Part shown: piece by piece, positions 43,484 to 52,497 of the stretch
How the letters are laid out: each line of letters starts with the position of its first letter
Position numbering within the stretch: position 1 is the stretch's first letter
NCBI RefSeq assembly: GCF_002893765.1
Contig: NZ_CP025938.1
Location: 806,001 to 870,000 of the forward strand
Length of the DNA stretch: 64,000 bases
DNA from: Tamlana carrageenivorans
Lineage (GTDB): Bacteria > Bacteroidota > Bacteroidia > Flavobacteriales > Flavobacteriaceae
Direction of reading: 5' to 3'
Translations under genes and position numbers: made by a program
Notes under the pieces: model-generated
What the model saw: the letters and a program-made list of their open reading frames with translations, nothing else
The model's database searches: none
Told to the model about the DNA's origin: nothing

Positions 43484-44269
43484 AATGGGTAGGGCTTCCA
43501 CCCAAAAAGCGGAGTAATATCTTCCTTGATTCAATTCAGCCTTCCATACAAAACCAGCCGTTACTACCGATATTATAATTAAAACTAATAGTTTAGAGCA
43601 ATCTAAATCTACTTTTAAACATTCCAACAGTAGTATAAAAACCAAAAGAAACAACCCAAGTTGCTTCGTTTTCTTTACTCCAATTTTCTGAGGAATAGTC
43701 TTTAACTCCTTAGGATCATATCTTAAATCGCGTATTTCAAAAGGCAGCATAAGCACCAAAACATACGCAAACCGCTGAATCCCCATGAGAATGACGTTAG
43801 TCGTCATCTCCATACCAGCTTCTATAACAGGCAAAAACACGGTAACCCCCATCCAAACCAAAGCGATAATATATACTTTCAGTCCTTCAACATGTCTCAA
43901 ACTTTTTGAACCATCTTTCAAAAAAGGGATGGCATATAAAAAAGTTAGTACCGCAAAACCTCCAAGAACCACTAAAGTTTTAACCTGCAACTGAACCCCG
44001 TAAAAACACATCAATAAAAAGCTAAAAAAAGAGAAAATGTATATCATTTTAAGCCACTTTGTTAAGCGTTGGTAGTGAAACTTTGCTACACCAAAAAATT
44101 TAACAAAATTATAACCCGAAATGGTAGCAAAAAAAACATAGCAAAGGATTACGTTATCAGTCTCTAAACCCAACTCCACCATAGTAACTCCTACGAGCGC
44201 GCACACCGCTAAAGCCACGTGAATACTACTATTAACATAAAACTCTAAAAGCTTCTTTGATAATTTCAT
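43454..44269 (-). CDS. UbiA-like polytopic membrane protein
   Basis: A 271-residue protein with eight or nine hydrophobic helices. The segment MLPFEIRDLRYDPKELKTIPQKIGVKKTKQL resembles the second Asp-rich loop of UbiA prenyltransferases (D-x-R-x-D followed by a T-x-P-x-x-x-G loop). The first Asp-rich motif (N-D-x-x-D) is not obvious; the equivalent position has ATISGYNFVKFFGV. It may therefore be a distant or catalytically altered family member. It overlaps the anti-sigma gene tail-to-tail by 30 bp. Divergent from gcvP across 120 bp. Confidence 0.7.
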   Translation of the reverse strand: MKLSKKLLEFYVNSSIHVALAVCALVGVTMVELGLETDNVILCYVFFATISGYNFVKFFGVAKFHYQRLTKWLKMIYIFSFFSFLLMCFYGVQLQVKTLVVLGGFAVLTFLYAIPFLKDGSKSLRHVEGLKVYIIALVWMGVTVFLPVIEAGMEMTTNVILMGIQRFAYVLVLMLPFEIRDLRYDPKELKTIPQKIGVKKTKQLGLFLLVFILLLECLKVDLDCSKLLVLIIISVVTAGFVWKAELNQGRYYSAFWVEALPILWLLMLLLF

Positions 44270-44355
44270 AACACAAATGTAACCAATCCGGTGTTAAAGA
44301 ATTCTTTTGTTTAAAAACTTTCTATTTTTCGCAATAAAACGGAGCAAATATTCAG

Positions 44356-44363
44356 TATTTTTG
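44356..44363 (+). promoter_or_regulatory. -7 element (TATTTTTG) of gcvP
   Basis: TATTTTTG matches TAnnTTTG exactly and ends 26 nt before the gcvP ATG. A TTTTC box lies about 25 bp further upstream, slightly too far for the usual -33 spacing. No glycine-riboswitch-like structure is visible in this short leader. Confidence 0.5.
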
Positions 44364-44389
44364 CGAATTATTTATTCAAATATACTTTT

Positions 44390-47239
44390 ATGAATACAAA
44401 CGCGTTTGCTTTGCGTCATATTGGCCCTAACCAGGAGGACCAAAATTTAATGTTACAAACCTTAGGTGTAGATTCGTTAGATCAGTTAATCTACGAAACC
44501 ATTCCCGATGATATTCGTTTAAAAAAACCGCTTAATTTAGACGAGCCTATGACCGAATATGAGTATTTACTTCATATTCATAAATTATCTCTAAAAAATA
44601 AAGTTTATAAAACTTATATTGGTTTAGGATACCACCCAACGGTTTTACCTGCGGTTATTCAACGCAATGTTTTAGAAAACCCAGGTTGGTACACGGCTTA
44701 CACACCTTACCAAGCAGAAATTGCTCAAGGTCGATTAGAAGCTTTACTGAATTTCCAAACCATGGTTATCGATTTAACAGGAATGGAAATTGCCAATGCA
44801 TCACTTCTTGACGAAAGTACTGCTGCTGCTGAAGCCATGAGTTTATTATTTGCTGTGCGTGAACGCGATCAGAAAAAAGCAGGCGTTAATAAATTTTTCG
44901 TTTCAGAAAATATTTTACCTCAAACTTTATCGGTACTTCAAACCAGAGCCACGCCAATTGGTATTGAGCTAGTGGTTGGTAGCGAAGAAGATTTCAACTT
45001 TTCTTCAGAATTTTTCGGAGCTATTTTACAGTACCCAGGAAAAGAAGGTCAAATTACCGATATTAAATCATTTATAGAACAAGCCAACGCAGCCAGAATA
45101 AAAGTAGCTGTAGCTGCCGATATTTTAAGCTTGGTAAAATTAGAAGCGCCTGGAAAATTTGGTGCCGATGTGGTGGTGGGAACCACACAACGTTTCGGAA
45201 TTCCGATGGGGTATGGTGGTCCGCACGCGGCATATTTTGCTACTAAAGAAGCTTACAAACGTGATTTACCAGGACGTATTATTGGGGTTACCAAAGACAC
45301 CAACGGAAACCGTGCACTGCGTATGGCCTTACAAACCAGAGAACAGCATATTAAACGTGATAAAGCCACATCTAACATCTGCACAGCTCAGGTTTTATTA
45401 GCTGTTATGGCTAGCATGTATGCGGTTTATCACGGACCAAAAGGCCTAAAGTTTATTGCCAACCGCGTGCATAATAAAGCGGTAACGCTTGCCAATGCTT
45501 TGGAAAAATTAGGATATGAACAAGTTAATAGTTCGTTTTTTGATACCATCCTTATTAAAGCCAATGCTAAAAAGATTGAAAAAATAGCGAATCGTAAAAA
45601 AGTAAACCTCTACTACCCAAATAAAAACACGGTAGCTATTTCGGTTAATGAAACCACTTTAATTCCAGATTTAAACGTTTTAATTTCAGTTTTTGCTAAG
45701 GCTGCAGATAAAAAGAGCATGGTTATTTCTGAAGTTGAACAACATAATAATATTGCAGAAGATTTACAACGTACTTCAGATTTCCTTACCGAACCTGTTT
45801 TTAACAGCTATCATTCTGAAACCGAATTAATGCGTTACATCAAAATGCTAGAGCGTAAAGATTTATCTTTAAATCATTCTATGATTTCTCTAGGATCTTG
45901 TACTATGAAGCTAAATGCGGCTTCAGAAATGTTACCTTTAAGCTCGGTGAACTGGGGAACCATTCATCCTTTTGCGCCTTTAAAACAAGCTAAAGGCTAT
46001 TTAAAAGTGCTTAAAGCTTTAGAAGATCAACTTACCGAAATTACAGGATTTGCTGCAACATCATTACAACCTAATTCTGGTGCTCAAGGTGAGTTTGCCG
46101 GACTTATGGTTATTAAGGCTTATCATGAATCTCGTGGCGATCACCATAGAAATATTTGCTTAATTCCGTCGTCTGCTCACGGTACCAACCCTGCCAGTGC
46201 GGTTATGGCTGGTATGAAAGTGGTCGTAACCAAATCGACAGAAGAAGGTAATATCGATGTAGAAGACTTACGTGAAAAAGCAGAACTACACGCCGATAAC
46301 TTATCGTGTTTAATGGTAACTTACCCATCAACACACGGCGTTTACGAATCTGCGATTAAAGAAATCACCAAAATTATTCATGATAATGGCGGACAAGTTT
46401 ACATGGACGGTGCGAATATGAACGCCCAAGTAGGCTTAACAAATCCAGGGAATATTGGAGCCGATGTTTGTCATTTAAATTTGCATAAAACCTTTGCAAT
46501 TCCTCATGGTGGTGGCGGTCCAGGTGTTGGCCCAATTTGTGTTGCCGAACAACTGGTACCATTTTTGCCTGGAAACCCCATTGTGAAAACAGGAGGTAAA
46601 GATGCCATTACTGGAATATCAGCGGCGCCTTTTGGATCGGCTTTAGTTTGTTTGATTTCTTACGGCTATATTAAAATGCTTGGAGCTGAAGGTTTAACCG
46701 AATCTACCAAAGTAGCCATCTTAAACGCTAATTACATCAAACAACGCCTTCAAGGTAGTTTTGATACTTTATATTCTGGTGAACGTGGTAGAGCGGCTCA
46801 CGAAATGATTGTAGACTGTCGTCCGTTTAAAGCTAACGGTATTGAAGTAACCGACATCGCAAAACGTTTAATTGATTACGGTTTCCATTCACCTACCTTA
46901 TCATTCCCGGTGGCTGGTACTTTAATGATCGAGCCTACAGAAAGTGAAAGTAAAGGGGAAATAGACCGTTTCTGTGATGCGTTAATCGCTATAAAAAGTG
47001 AAATTGATAAAGCCTCTAAAGACGAGATTAACAACGTTTTAAAGAACGCACCTCACACTTTAGCCATGCTTACTAGCGAAACTTGGGATTTCCCATACTC
47101 GCGTGAGCAAGCCGCTTTTCCTTTAGATTATGTAAAAGAAAACAAGTTTTGGCCAAGCGTTAGACGTGTTGATGATGCTTACGGTGATCGAAATTTAATT
47201 TGCTCTTGCGCTCCGATTGAAGATTATATTGAAGCGTAA
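44390..47239 (+). CDS. gcvP: Glycine dehydrogenase (decarboxylating), P protein of the glycine cleavage system
   Basis: A 949-residue single-chain P protein combining the two halves that are separate subunits in some bacteria. N-terminal signature: FALRHIGPNQEDQNLML at 5-21. The C-terminal half carries the PLP lysine at about residue 700 in LHKTFAIPHGGGGPG. Other conserved segments are TRQTPYQAE-like (AYTPYQAEIAQGRLEALLNFQT near 105) and SLGSCTMKLNAASEM near 502. It decarboxylates glycine and passes the aminomethyl group to lipoylated GcvH. The gcvT and gcvH genes are not in the window. Confidence 0.97.
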   Translation: MNTNAFALRHIGPNQEDQNLMLQTLGVDSLDQLIYETIPDDIRLKKPLNLDEPMTEYEYLLHIHKLSLKNKVYKTYIGLGYHPTVLPAVIQRNVLENPGWYTAYTPYQAEIAQGRLEALLNFQTMVIDLTGMEIANASLLDESTAAAEAMSLLFAVRERDQKKAGVNKFFVSENILPQTLSVLQTRATPIGIELVVGSEEDFNFSSEFFGAILQYPGKEGQITDIKSFIEQANAARIKVAVAADILSLVKLEAPGKFGADVVVGTTQRFGIPMGYGGPHAAYFATKEAYKRDLPGRIIGVTKDTNGNRALRMALQTREQHIKRDKATSNICTAQVLLAVMASMYAVYHGPKGLKFIANRVHNKAVTLANALEKLGYEQVNSSFFDTILIKANAKKIEKIANRKKVNLYYPNKNTVAISVNETTLIPDLNVLISVFAKAADKKSMVISEVEQHNNIAEDLQRTSDFLTEPVFNSYHSETELMRYIKMLERKDLSLNHSMISLGSCTMKLNAASEMLPLSSVNWGTIHPFAPLKQAKGYLKVLKALEDQLTEITGFAATSLQPNSGAQGEFAGLMVIKAYHESRGDHHRNICLIPSSAHGTNPASAVMAGMKVVVTKSTEEGNIDVEDLREKAELHADNLSCLMVTYPSTHGVYESAIKEITKIIHDNGGQVYMDGANMNAQVGLTNPGNIGADVCHLNLHKTFAIPHGGGGPGVGPICVAEQLVPFLPGNPIVKTGGKDAITGISAAPFGSALVCLISYGYIKMLGAEGLTESTKVAILNANYIKQRLQGSFDTLYSGERGRAAHEMIVDCRPFKANGIEVTDIAKRLIDYGFHSPTLSFPVAGTLMIEPTESESKGEIDRFCDALIAIKSEIDKASKDEINNVLKNAPHTLAMLTSETWDFPYSREQAAFPLDYVKENKFWPSVRRVDDAYGDRNLICSCAPIEDYIEA

Positions 47240-47343
47240 AAGCACGGTTGAACATCGTAAATTTTAATAAAATAGAAACCATCACGATTTAAAAACTCAT
47301 ATATTGCTTGATACTAATTTTAATCAGGCAATTTTCCTTTTTT

Positions 47344-48402
47344 ATGACTATAAAAATAACAGGAACAGGAAGCTATATTCCTGCCGATATTGAAAGAAAC
47401 GAAGACTTTCATAATCATGAGTTTTTAAATAGTGATGGTTCAACCATAAAAGCCCCGAGCGAGGTTATTGTTAAAAAATTTAAGGCCATTACTGGAATTA
47501 AAGAAAGGCGTTATGCTAAACCACATTTCACCACCTCAGATATTGCCACTTTTGCTGCAGAAAAAGCGCTTAAAAAAGCCAATATTTCTGGAGAAACCTT
47601 AGATTATATTATCGTTGCCCATAATTATGGGGATATCAAACACGATAGCATTCAAAGTGATACAGTTCCTAGTATCGCTTCCCGTGTTAAGCATCTTTTA
47701 CGTATTGAAAACCCAAAATGTGTAGCCTACGATTTACTTTTTGGCTGCCCAGGATGGATTCAAGGCGTTATTCAAGCCGAAGCTTTTATAAAATCAGGTA
47801 TAGCTAAAAAGTGCCTAGTTATTGGTGCCGAAACCTTATCGCGAATCTTAGACCCATCGGATAGGGACTCCATGATTTACAGCGATGGTGCTGGCGCTGT
47901 CGTTTTAGAAGCCTCCGAGCAAAAAGGAGGCATTTTAGCCCATGAAGCGGCAACATTTTCGTTGGAGGAAGCCCACTTCATCTTCTTTGGAGAAACTTAT
48001 AATCCAAAGGTTGATGATAACCGTTGCTACATTAAAATGCACGGTCGTAAAATTTACGAATTTGCCTTAACCAACGTGCCTTTAGCCATGAAGTCTTGCT
48101 TGGATAAAAGTGGTATCGATATATCTAAACTCAAAAAAATCCTCATCCATCAAGCCAACGAAAAAATGGACGAAGCCATTGTAAAACGTTTTTACGAGCT
48201 TTACAATATGGACATGCCCGACGGCATTATGCCTATGAGTATTGGAAAATTAGGAAATTCTAGTGTGGCTACCGTTCCTACCTTATTCGATTTGATTCTT
48301 AACGAAAAAATGGAAGGACAAGCCATTAATGAGGGTGATATCATTATGTTTGCAAGCGTAGGCGCTGGCATGAATATTAATGCTATTGTTTACGAAGTAT
48401 AA
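47344..48402 (+). CDS. 3-oxoacyl-ACP synthase III-family enzyme (FabH-like)
   Basis: A 352-residue thiolase-fold condensing enzyme. I start at the ATG at 47344 (MTIKITGTGSYIPADI), because this is the normal FabH N-terminus; the ATG at 47308 would add 12 hydrophobic residues. The catalytic triad is visible: Cys in LLFGCPGW near 126, His in ILIHQAN near 276, and Asn in GKLGNSSVA near 310. It condenses an acyl-CoA starter with malonyl-ACP or a related unit. Unlike FabH it has a long insert (SDGSTIKAPSEVIVKKFKAI), so a role outside housekeeping fatty-acid initiation is possible. A methyltransferase and a glycosyltransferase follow on the same strand. Confidence 0.9.
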   Translation: MTIKITGTGSYIPADIERNEDFHNHEFLNSDGSTIKAPSEVIVKKFKAITGIKERRYAKPHFTTSDIATFAAEKALKKANISGETLDYIIVAHNYGDIKHDSIQSDTVPSIASRVKHLLRIENPKCVAYDLLFGCPGWIQGVIQAEAFIKSGIAKKCLVIGAETLSRILDPSDRDSMIYSDGAGAVVLEASEQKGGILAHEAATFSLEEAHFIFFGETYNPKVDDNRCYIKMHGRKIYEFALTNVPLAMKSCLDKSGIDISKLKKILIHQANEKMDEAIVKRFYELYNMDMPDGIMPMSIGKLGNSSVATVPTLFDLILNEKMEGQAINEGDIIMFASVGAGMNINAIVYEV

Positions 48403-48461
48403 AGTATTGAGCCATTATTTGAGATTTCCATGCTCATGGAAATAAAAAATAAAACAAATTG

Positions 48462-48989
48462 ATGTACGAAAAAACATTTCCAAATAAACGTTTTAAGCAT
48501 ACCATTAATTTTTTAGAAAAACACATCCCAACCTCCAAATCCATCTTAGATTTAGGCGTTGTAAATCCGTTTTCTGAAATTATGACACAACATGGTTATG
48601 CTATTGAAAATACGAAGGGTGAAGATCTAGACACAGATACATCGAACATCACAAATTCGAAAGCTGATGTGGTAACGGCATTCGAGATTTTCGAACACCT
48701 GCTCTCCCCTTTTACCGTCCTTCAATCGATTAAAGCCGATAAATTAGTGGCTAGTGTACCGCTGAAACTTTGGTTTTCTTCTGCTTATAGAAGTAAAACC
48801 GATATGTTGGACCGACACTATCATGAATTTGAAGATTGGCAATTCGATTGGCTACTGGAAAAAGCAGGCTGGAAGATTATCGACCGTCAAAAATGGACAA
48901 ACCCCACGAAAAAATTAGGCATTCGCCCTATTTTAAGATGGTTTACTCCCAGATATTACATCGTTTATGCCGAAAGGGTTTCACAGTAA
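48462..48989 (+). CDS. Class I SAM-dependent methyltransferase-like protein
   Basis: A 175-residue protein. The start is the ATG at 48462; the codon before it is an in-frame TTG. Motif I is degenerate (SILDLGVVNPFSEIM; DLG but no GxG), followed by an acidic strand-loop (KGEDLDTD) and the Rossmann-type ADVVTAFEIFEHLLSP, in which EIFEHL matches the ExxEH motif of many methyltransferases. The HRHYHEFEDWQFDWLLEKAGWKI-like C-terminal segment fits too. The substrate is unknown. It lies 59 bp after the ketoacyl synthase gene and 18 bp before the glycosyltransferase. Confidence 0.8.
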   Translation: MYEKTFPNKRFKHTINFLEKHIPTSKSILDLGVVNPFSEIMTQHGYAIENTKGEDLDTDTSNITNSKADVVTAFEIFEHLLSPFTVLQSIKADKLVASVPLKLWFSSAYRSKTDMLDRHYHEFEDWQFDWLLEKAGWKIIDRQKWTNPTKKLGIRPILRWFTPRYYIVYAERVSQ

Positions 48990-49007
48990 AATCAAAACCA
49001 TCGTACA

Positions 49008-49856
49008 TTGAATTTTTATATTGTAATCCCAGCACATAACGAAGCGTCCTCTATTGGCGTCACATTAAAGTCTTTAGCAGAACAAAGTCTATTACCTAAA
49101 CGTGTGGTGGTGGTGAATGATAATTCTACCGATGGTACGCAACATATTGTTAGCGCTTTCGCGGAAAAGTACCCGTTCATATCCTTAGTCAATTCCAAAT
49201 CATCCAACAAACATTTACCAGGATCAAAAATCATTAATGCCTTTTATAAAGGATTTGAAACTTTAGATGATGATTACGATGTGATCTGTAAGTTTGATGC
49301 CGATTTAATTTTCCCTGAAAACTACTTAGCACAACTGGCAAATCATTTTGAAGCCGATAACAACTTAGGCATGGCTTCAGGTTTTTGCTATATTGAAAAA
49401 AATGGCGATTGGATTCTTGAAAATCTCACCCGAAAAGATCATATTCGCGGTGCTCTAAAAGCCTATCGCAAAAAGTGTTTTATCGAAATCGGACAACTAA
49501 AACCTTCTATGGGTTGGGATACCGTTGATGAGCTTTTGGCTAAATATTACAACTGGCAAATTTTAACCGATGACACTCTTCATGTCAAACATTTAAAGCC
49601 CACAGGCATCAGTTACAATAAAGCTTCAAAATATTTGCAAGGTGAAGCCATGTACAAAATGCGTTATGGTTTTTTGATCACGCTAATTTCTGCAGCAAAA
49701 CTCGCTTATAAAAAACAGAGTATTTCTTTATTTAAAGATTATATGGCTGGCTATTTTAAGGCCAAAAAGAAGCAAGTTGATTTTCTAGTCAATGAAAAAG
49801 AAGGCCAATTTATTAGAAACCTCCGCTGGAAAGGTATGCGCTCCAAACTTAGTTAA
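49008..49856 (+). CDS. Family 2 glycosyltransferase (TTG start)
   Basis: A 282-residue GT-A-fold enzyme. Motifs: FYIVIPAHNEASSIG at 3-17 (nucleotide-sugar site), VVVVNDNSTDGT near 34, and the metal-binding DAD in ICKFDADLIF near 96. Acceptor domain: GWDTVDELLAKYYNW near 168, with the ED-like position as VDE. The N-terminus MNFYIVIPAHNE is complete only if the TTG at 49008 is the start codon, because no in-frame ATG or GTG precedes it before a stop. It transfers a sugar to an unknown acceptor. Its last 8 bp overlap the convergent endonuclease gene. Confidence 0.9.
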   Translation: MNFYIVIPAHNEASSIGVTLKSLAEQSLLPKRVVVVNDNSTDGTQHIVSAFAEKYPFISLVNSKSSNKHLPGSKIINAFYKGFETLDDDYDVICKFDADLIFPENYLAQLANHFEADNNLGMASGFCYIEKNGDWILENLTRKDHIRGALKAYRKKCFIEIGQLKPSMGWDTVDELLAKYYNWQILTDDTLHVKHLKPTGISYNKASKYLQGEAMYKMRYGFLITLISAAKLAYKKQSISLFKDYMAGYFKAKKKQVDFLVNEKEGQFIRNLRWKGMRSKLS

Positions 49857-50658
49857 AACTCCAGGCTTTATAACTGCTTGATGCCTCTAATTTATCCTCT
49901 AACTCATCATCTAATTGCGGGAAAAAATCAATCCCAGTTAATTGCTCTATAGCATCTACTGGCACTACAAAATGATGTAAAGGTTTATTAGAATTTTCAT
50001 GAGGCATAAGAAAGCCTATCATTTTTGTGGGCCCCGAATTGGCATCTATGAGCACTTTATAAAAGGCATTGGGCACGGCAACCTTTTCGGTTCCAATGGT
50101 TTTCATATCCCCTTTAAGTATGCCTCCAGTAACCACAAAAACACCGTCGTATTTTGCGGCCCAGTAACGCACCTTTTGCTCCAGCGTATTCCAAATTCCA
50201 GCATTAAAATTGTGCTCTTGCGGACTAATATTACTGGTTAAAAAAGTTTCATCGTGGGCTGCTTTGTTGTATTTTCTATCGCCCGCCGGACAAAGGTGTC
50301 CGCGATCATAACCCGAATTTTTATAATTACGCCAATGGGCTGCTCCAGTTTTTACAGCAGGGTCAATTTCAAAATAAGGGCGTTTAAAATGACTATTTGA
50401 AAGATCCGATTTTTTCAATTCGTAAGCCACCCATTCCGCTTGTTCCTCTTTTTCACTGTAAGATAAGGAATAGCCATTATGATGAATTACTTGTCCTGTA
50501 GTACTCGTTGGCAAGAAAAATTCGTTGGTTTGTTTTTTAGGCTTACCACCTTCAGCAACTATATCGGCTTGAACTTTTGTGTCTAAAAAGTGCTCATAAC
50601 CATAAACCGCTATCATGATGATAGCGGCTAAAATGGCGTATGTATTACGTTTATTCAT
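49849..50658 (-). CDS. DNA/RNA non-specific endonuclease (NUC1-type)
   Basis: A 269-residue protein with an N-terminal membrane or signal helix (TYAILAAIIMIAVYGYEHFL). The nuclease domain carries the DRGH motif at 118-121 (SGYDRGHLCPAGDRKY) with His121 as the general base, and the metal-binding Asn in ISPQEHNFNAGIWNTLEQ near 145-160. This is the Serratia-nuclease fold. It probably acts outside the cytoplasm as a scavenging or defence nuclease; no immunity gene is visible, consistent with export. Overlaps the glycosyltransferase gene by 8 bp tail-to-tail. Confidence 0.92.
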   Translation of the reverse strand: MNKRNTYAILAAIIMIAVYGYEHFLDTKVQADIVAEGGKPKKQTNEFFLPTSTTGQVIHHNGYSLSYSEKEEQAEWVAYELKKSDLSNSHFKRPYFEIDPAVKTGAAHWRNYKNSGYDRGHLCPAGDRKYNKAAHDETFLTSNISPQEHNFNAGIWNTLEQKVRYWAAKYDGVFVVTGGILKGDMKTIGTEKVAVPNAFYKVLIDANSGPTKMIGFLMPHENSNKPLHHFVVPVDAIEQLTGIDFFPQLDDELEDKLEASSSYKAWSFN

Positions 50659-50731
50659 CTATTTTTACCCCAGACCAATTACAATACTCCCTTTAGAGAG
50701 TTGCAATCCAACCAAGTAAGGAAAAATTTTG

Positions 50732-52387
50732 TTATTTTAAAACGTATCCTAAAGGTTTTCCAATAGAAGCATTAGGGAAACTTATACCTAACATCGCAGA
50801 AATGGTAGGTGCTATATCGGTAATATTTGTTCTTTCGGTAGTTTCGCCATGGTTAATCCCTTTTCCAAAAAACAATAATGGCACATGCGTGTCATAATTT
50901 AAGCCACTACCGTGTGTAGACCCTGTTTTCCCGTATGAAATATAGGCAGGATCACTCACTAAAACCACATCTCCAGAACGCTTCTGATTAAAGCCTTTTT
51001 GAATTAGAGCCTCAATACCTTCAGTAAAATCTCTTGAAACAATGGCTTCTCTTGTATAGGCTTTTGAAATATGAGGGTAAGTCATTTGTTCTTCAACAAT
51101 GGCATTTTGTACCTCTATGGCATTTAAATTTAAGGTCTTTAGTTTTTCTTTATTCAGAAAAATTTGCTCATTACTAATATTTTCAACCACATCAGCAGTT
51201 CCATATTTAGCAACTAAAAACGCATTAAACTGCTTCTTACGAGCCTTATTATCCAAATATCCCGACGGAATATTATGAGCATGCAAATATGCCGGCACAT
51301 CAACAGCACCATGATCGGCAGTTAAAAACACAACATACTCCCCTTTTCCTACTTCTTTATCCAACACATTAAAGAAACGTTCTAAATCTTGATCCAAACG
51401 AATATAAGTATCTTCAATCTCTTTAGAATTTACCCCAAAATTATGACCAATATAATCGGTACAAGAATAACTCACCGTTAAAACATCTGTAATATCATCA
51501 GCACCTAAAGACTCGCCCTTGATAGCAGCAATAGCAAAATCGGTGGTTAAACTATTTCCAAATGGTGTTATTTTAAGAATACTAAAATTTCCGTTTTTAT
51601 CTTTTAACGCCTTCAAATTATAGGGAAAAGTTGCCGTTTCTTTACCTTTAAATCCAGCTTCGTAATCATTCAAATCGGCACCACTCGCTGTATAGGTGTC
51701 TATATCATAATAGGTGTCCCATTTTTTAAAATACGAGGCAGCTTGTTTGCTTGCGTTGAATTTAGCCACCCACTTTGGCAGCGCATCCATATAAAAAGAA
51801 CTGGTAATCCATGCCCCTTCATCGTCACCATGAAACCAGTAGGCCGCATCAGCTGTATGACCAGCTGGCAAAATAGCGCCTCGATCTTTTACAGAAATTC
51901 CAATGGTTTTACCACGCATTTGCGTGAACAATTTATTTTCATCAGCAAAAGTGGTGGTTAACATGCGGCTAGGCGACATTTTTCCTGCCTTATCACTTGT
52001 TCCAATTGGCAACACACTATCATCATCGGCACAATACACCTGTTCTTTAGTCTCTTTATCATACCAATAATTTGAAATAATCCCATGATATTTAGGTGTA
52101 CTTCCGGTAAAAATAGAAGCGTGACCTGGAGCCGTTTTGGTTGGCACATAATTAAAGTGATTGTTTTTACAGTTAAAACCTTCATCCATCATACGTTTAA
52201 AACCACCAGTTCCATAGCGCGAATAGAACCTGGTTAGATAATCATATCGCATTTGATCTACAACAATCCCCACAACAAGTTTTGGAGCAGTTTGATCTTT
52301 TTTAGTCGATGATGTCGACTGGCTATGAATTTCAACAAAAGAACATAAGATGGCTAAAGTGAAAACAAAGAGGTGTACTTTTTTCAT
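50732..52387 (-). CDS. pafA: PafA-type alkaline phosphatase (phosphate-irrepressible family)
   Basis: A 551-residue exported phosphomonoesterase. Signal peptide about 1-22 (HLFVFTLAILCSFVEIHS). Metal ligand Asp in VVGIVVDQMRYDY near 44; nucleophile Thr85 in VPTKTAPGHASI; Asn106 in IISNYWYD; and the phosphate-binding Lys167 and Arg169 in SVKDRGAILPAGH, the set that defines PafA rather than PhoA. More metal ligands: FLTADHGAVDVP and GSTHGSGLNYDTHVPL. It releases phosphate from organic esters in the periplasm or at the surface. A TAnnTTTG element sits 22 bp upstream; no Pho-box was recognised. Divergent from mlaE. Confidence 0.95.
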   Translation of the reverse strand: MKKVHLFVFTLAILCSFVEIHSQSTSSTKKDQTAPKLVVGIVVDQMRYDYLTRFYSRYGTGGFKRMMDEGFNCKNNHFNYVPTKTAPGHASIFTGSTPKYHGIISNYWYDKETKEQVYCADDDSVLPIGTSDKAGKMSPSRMLTTTFADENKLFTQMRGKTIGISVKDRGAILPAGHTADAAYWFHGDDEGAWITSSFYMDALPKWVAKFNASKQAASYFKKWDTYYDIDTYTASGADLNDYEAGFKGKETATFPYNLKALKDKNGNFSILKITPFGNSLTTDFAIAAIKGESLGADDITDVLTVSYSCTDYIGHNFGVNSKEIEDTYIRLDQDLERFFNVLDKEVGKGEYVVFLTADHGAVDVPAYLHAHNIPSGYLDNKARKKQFNAFLVAKYGTADVVENISNEQIFLNKEKLKTLNLNAIEVQNAIVEEQMTYPHISKAYTREAIVSRDFTEGIEALIQKGFNQKRSGDVVLVSDPAYISYGKTGSTHGSGLNYDTHVPLLFFGKGINHGETTERTNITDIAPTISAMLGISFPNASIGKPLGYVLK

Positions 52388-52409
52388 TACGTATTTTTAA
52401 GATAGGTCT

Positions 52410-52417
52410 CAAAAATA
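52410..52417 (-). promoter_or_regulatory. -7 element (TATTTTTG) of pafA
   Basis: On the minus strand TATTTTTG matches TAnnTTTG exactly, about 22 nt before the pafA start codon. Confidence 0.5.
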
Positions 52418-52472
52418 CATAATTAAGCACATCATAATTTAAAATTAACGTTAAATACCCCTAACTTTTTTT

Positions 52473-52480
52473 TACTTTAG
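52473..52480 (+). promoter_or_regulatory. Near-consensus -7 element (TACTTTAG) of mlaEF
   Basis: TACTTTAG differs from TAnnTTTG at one position and lies 17 nt before the mlaE ATG. Confidence 0.35.
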
Positions 52481-52497
52481 CAGCTACAAAACTACAT

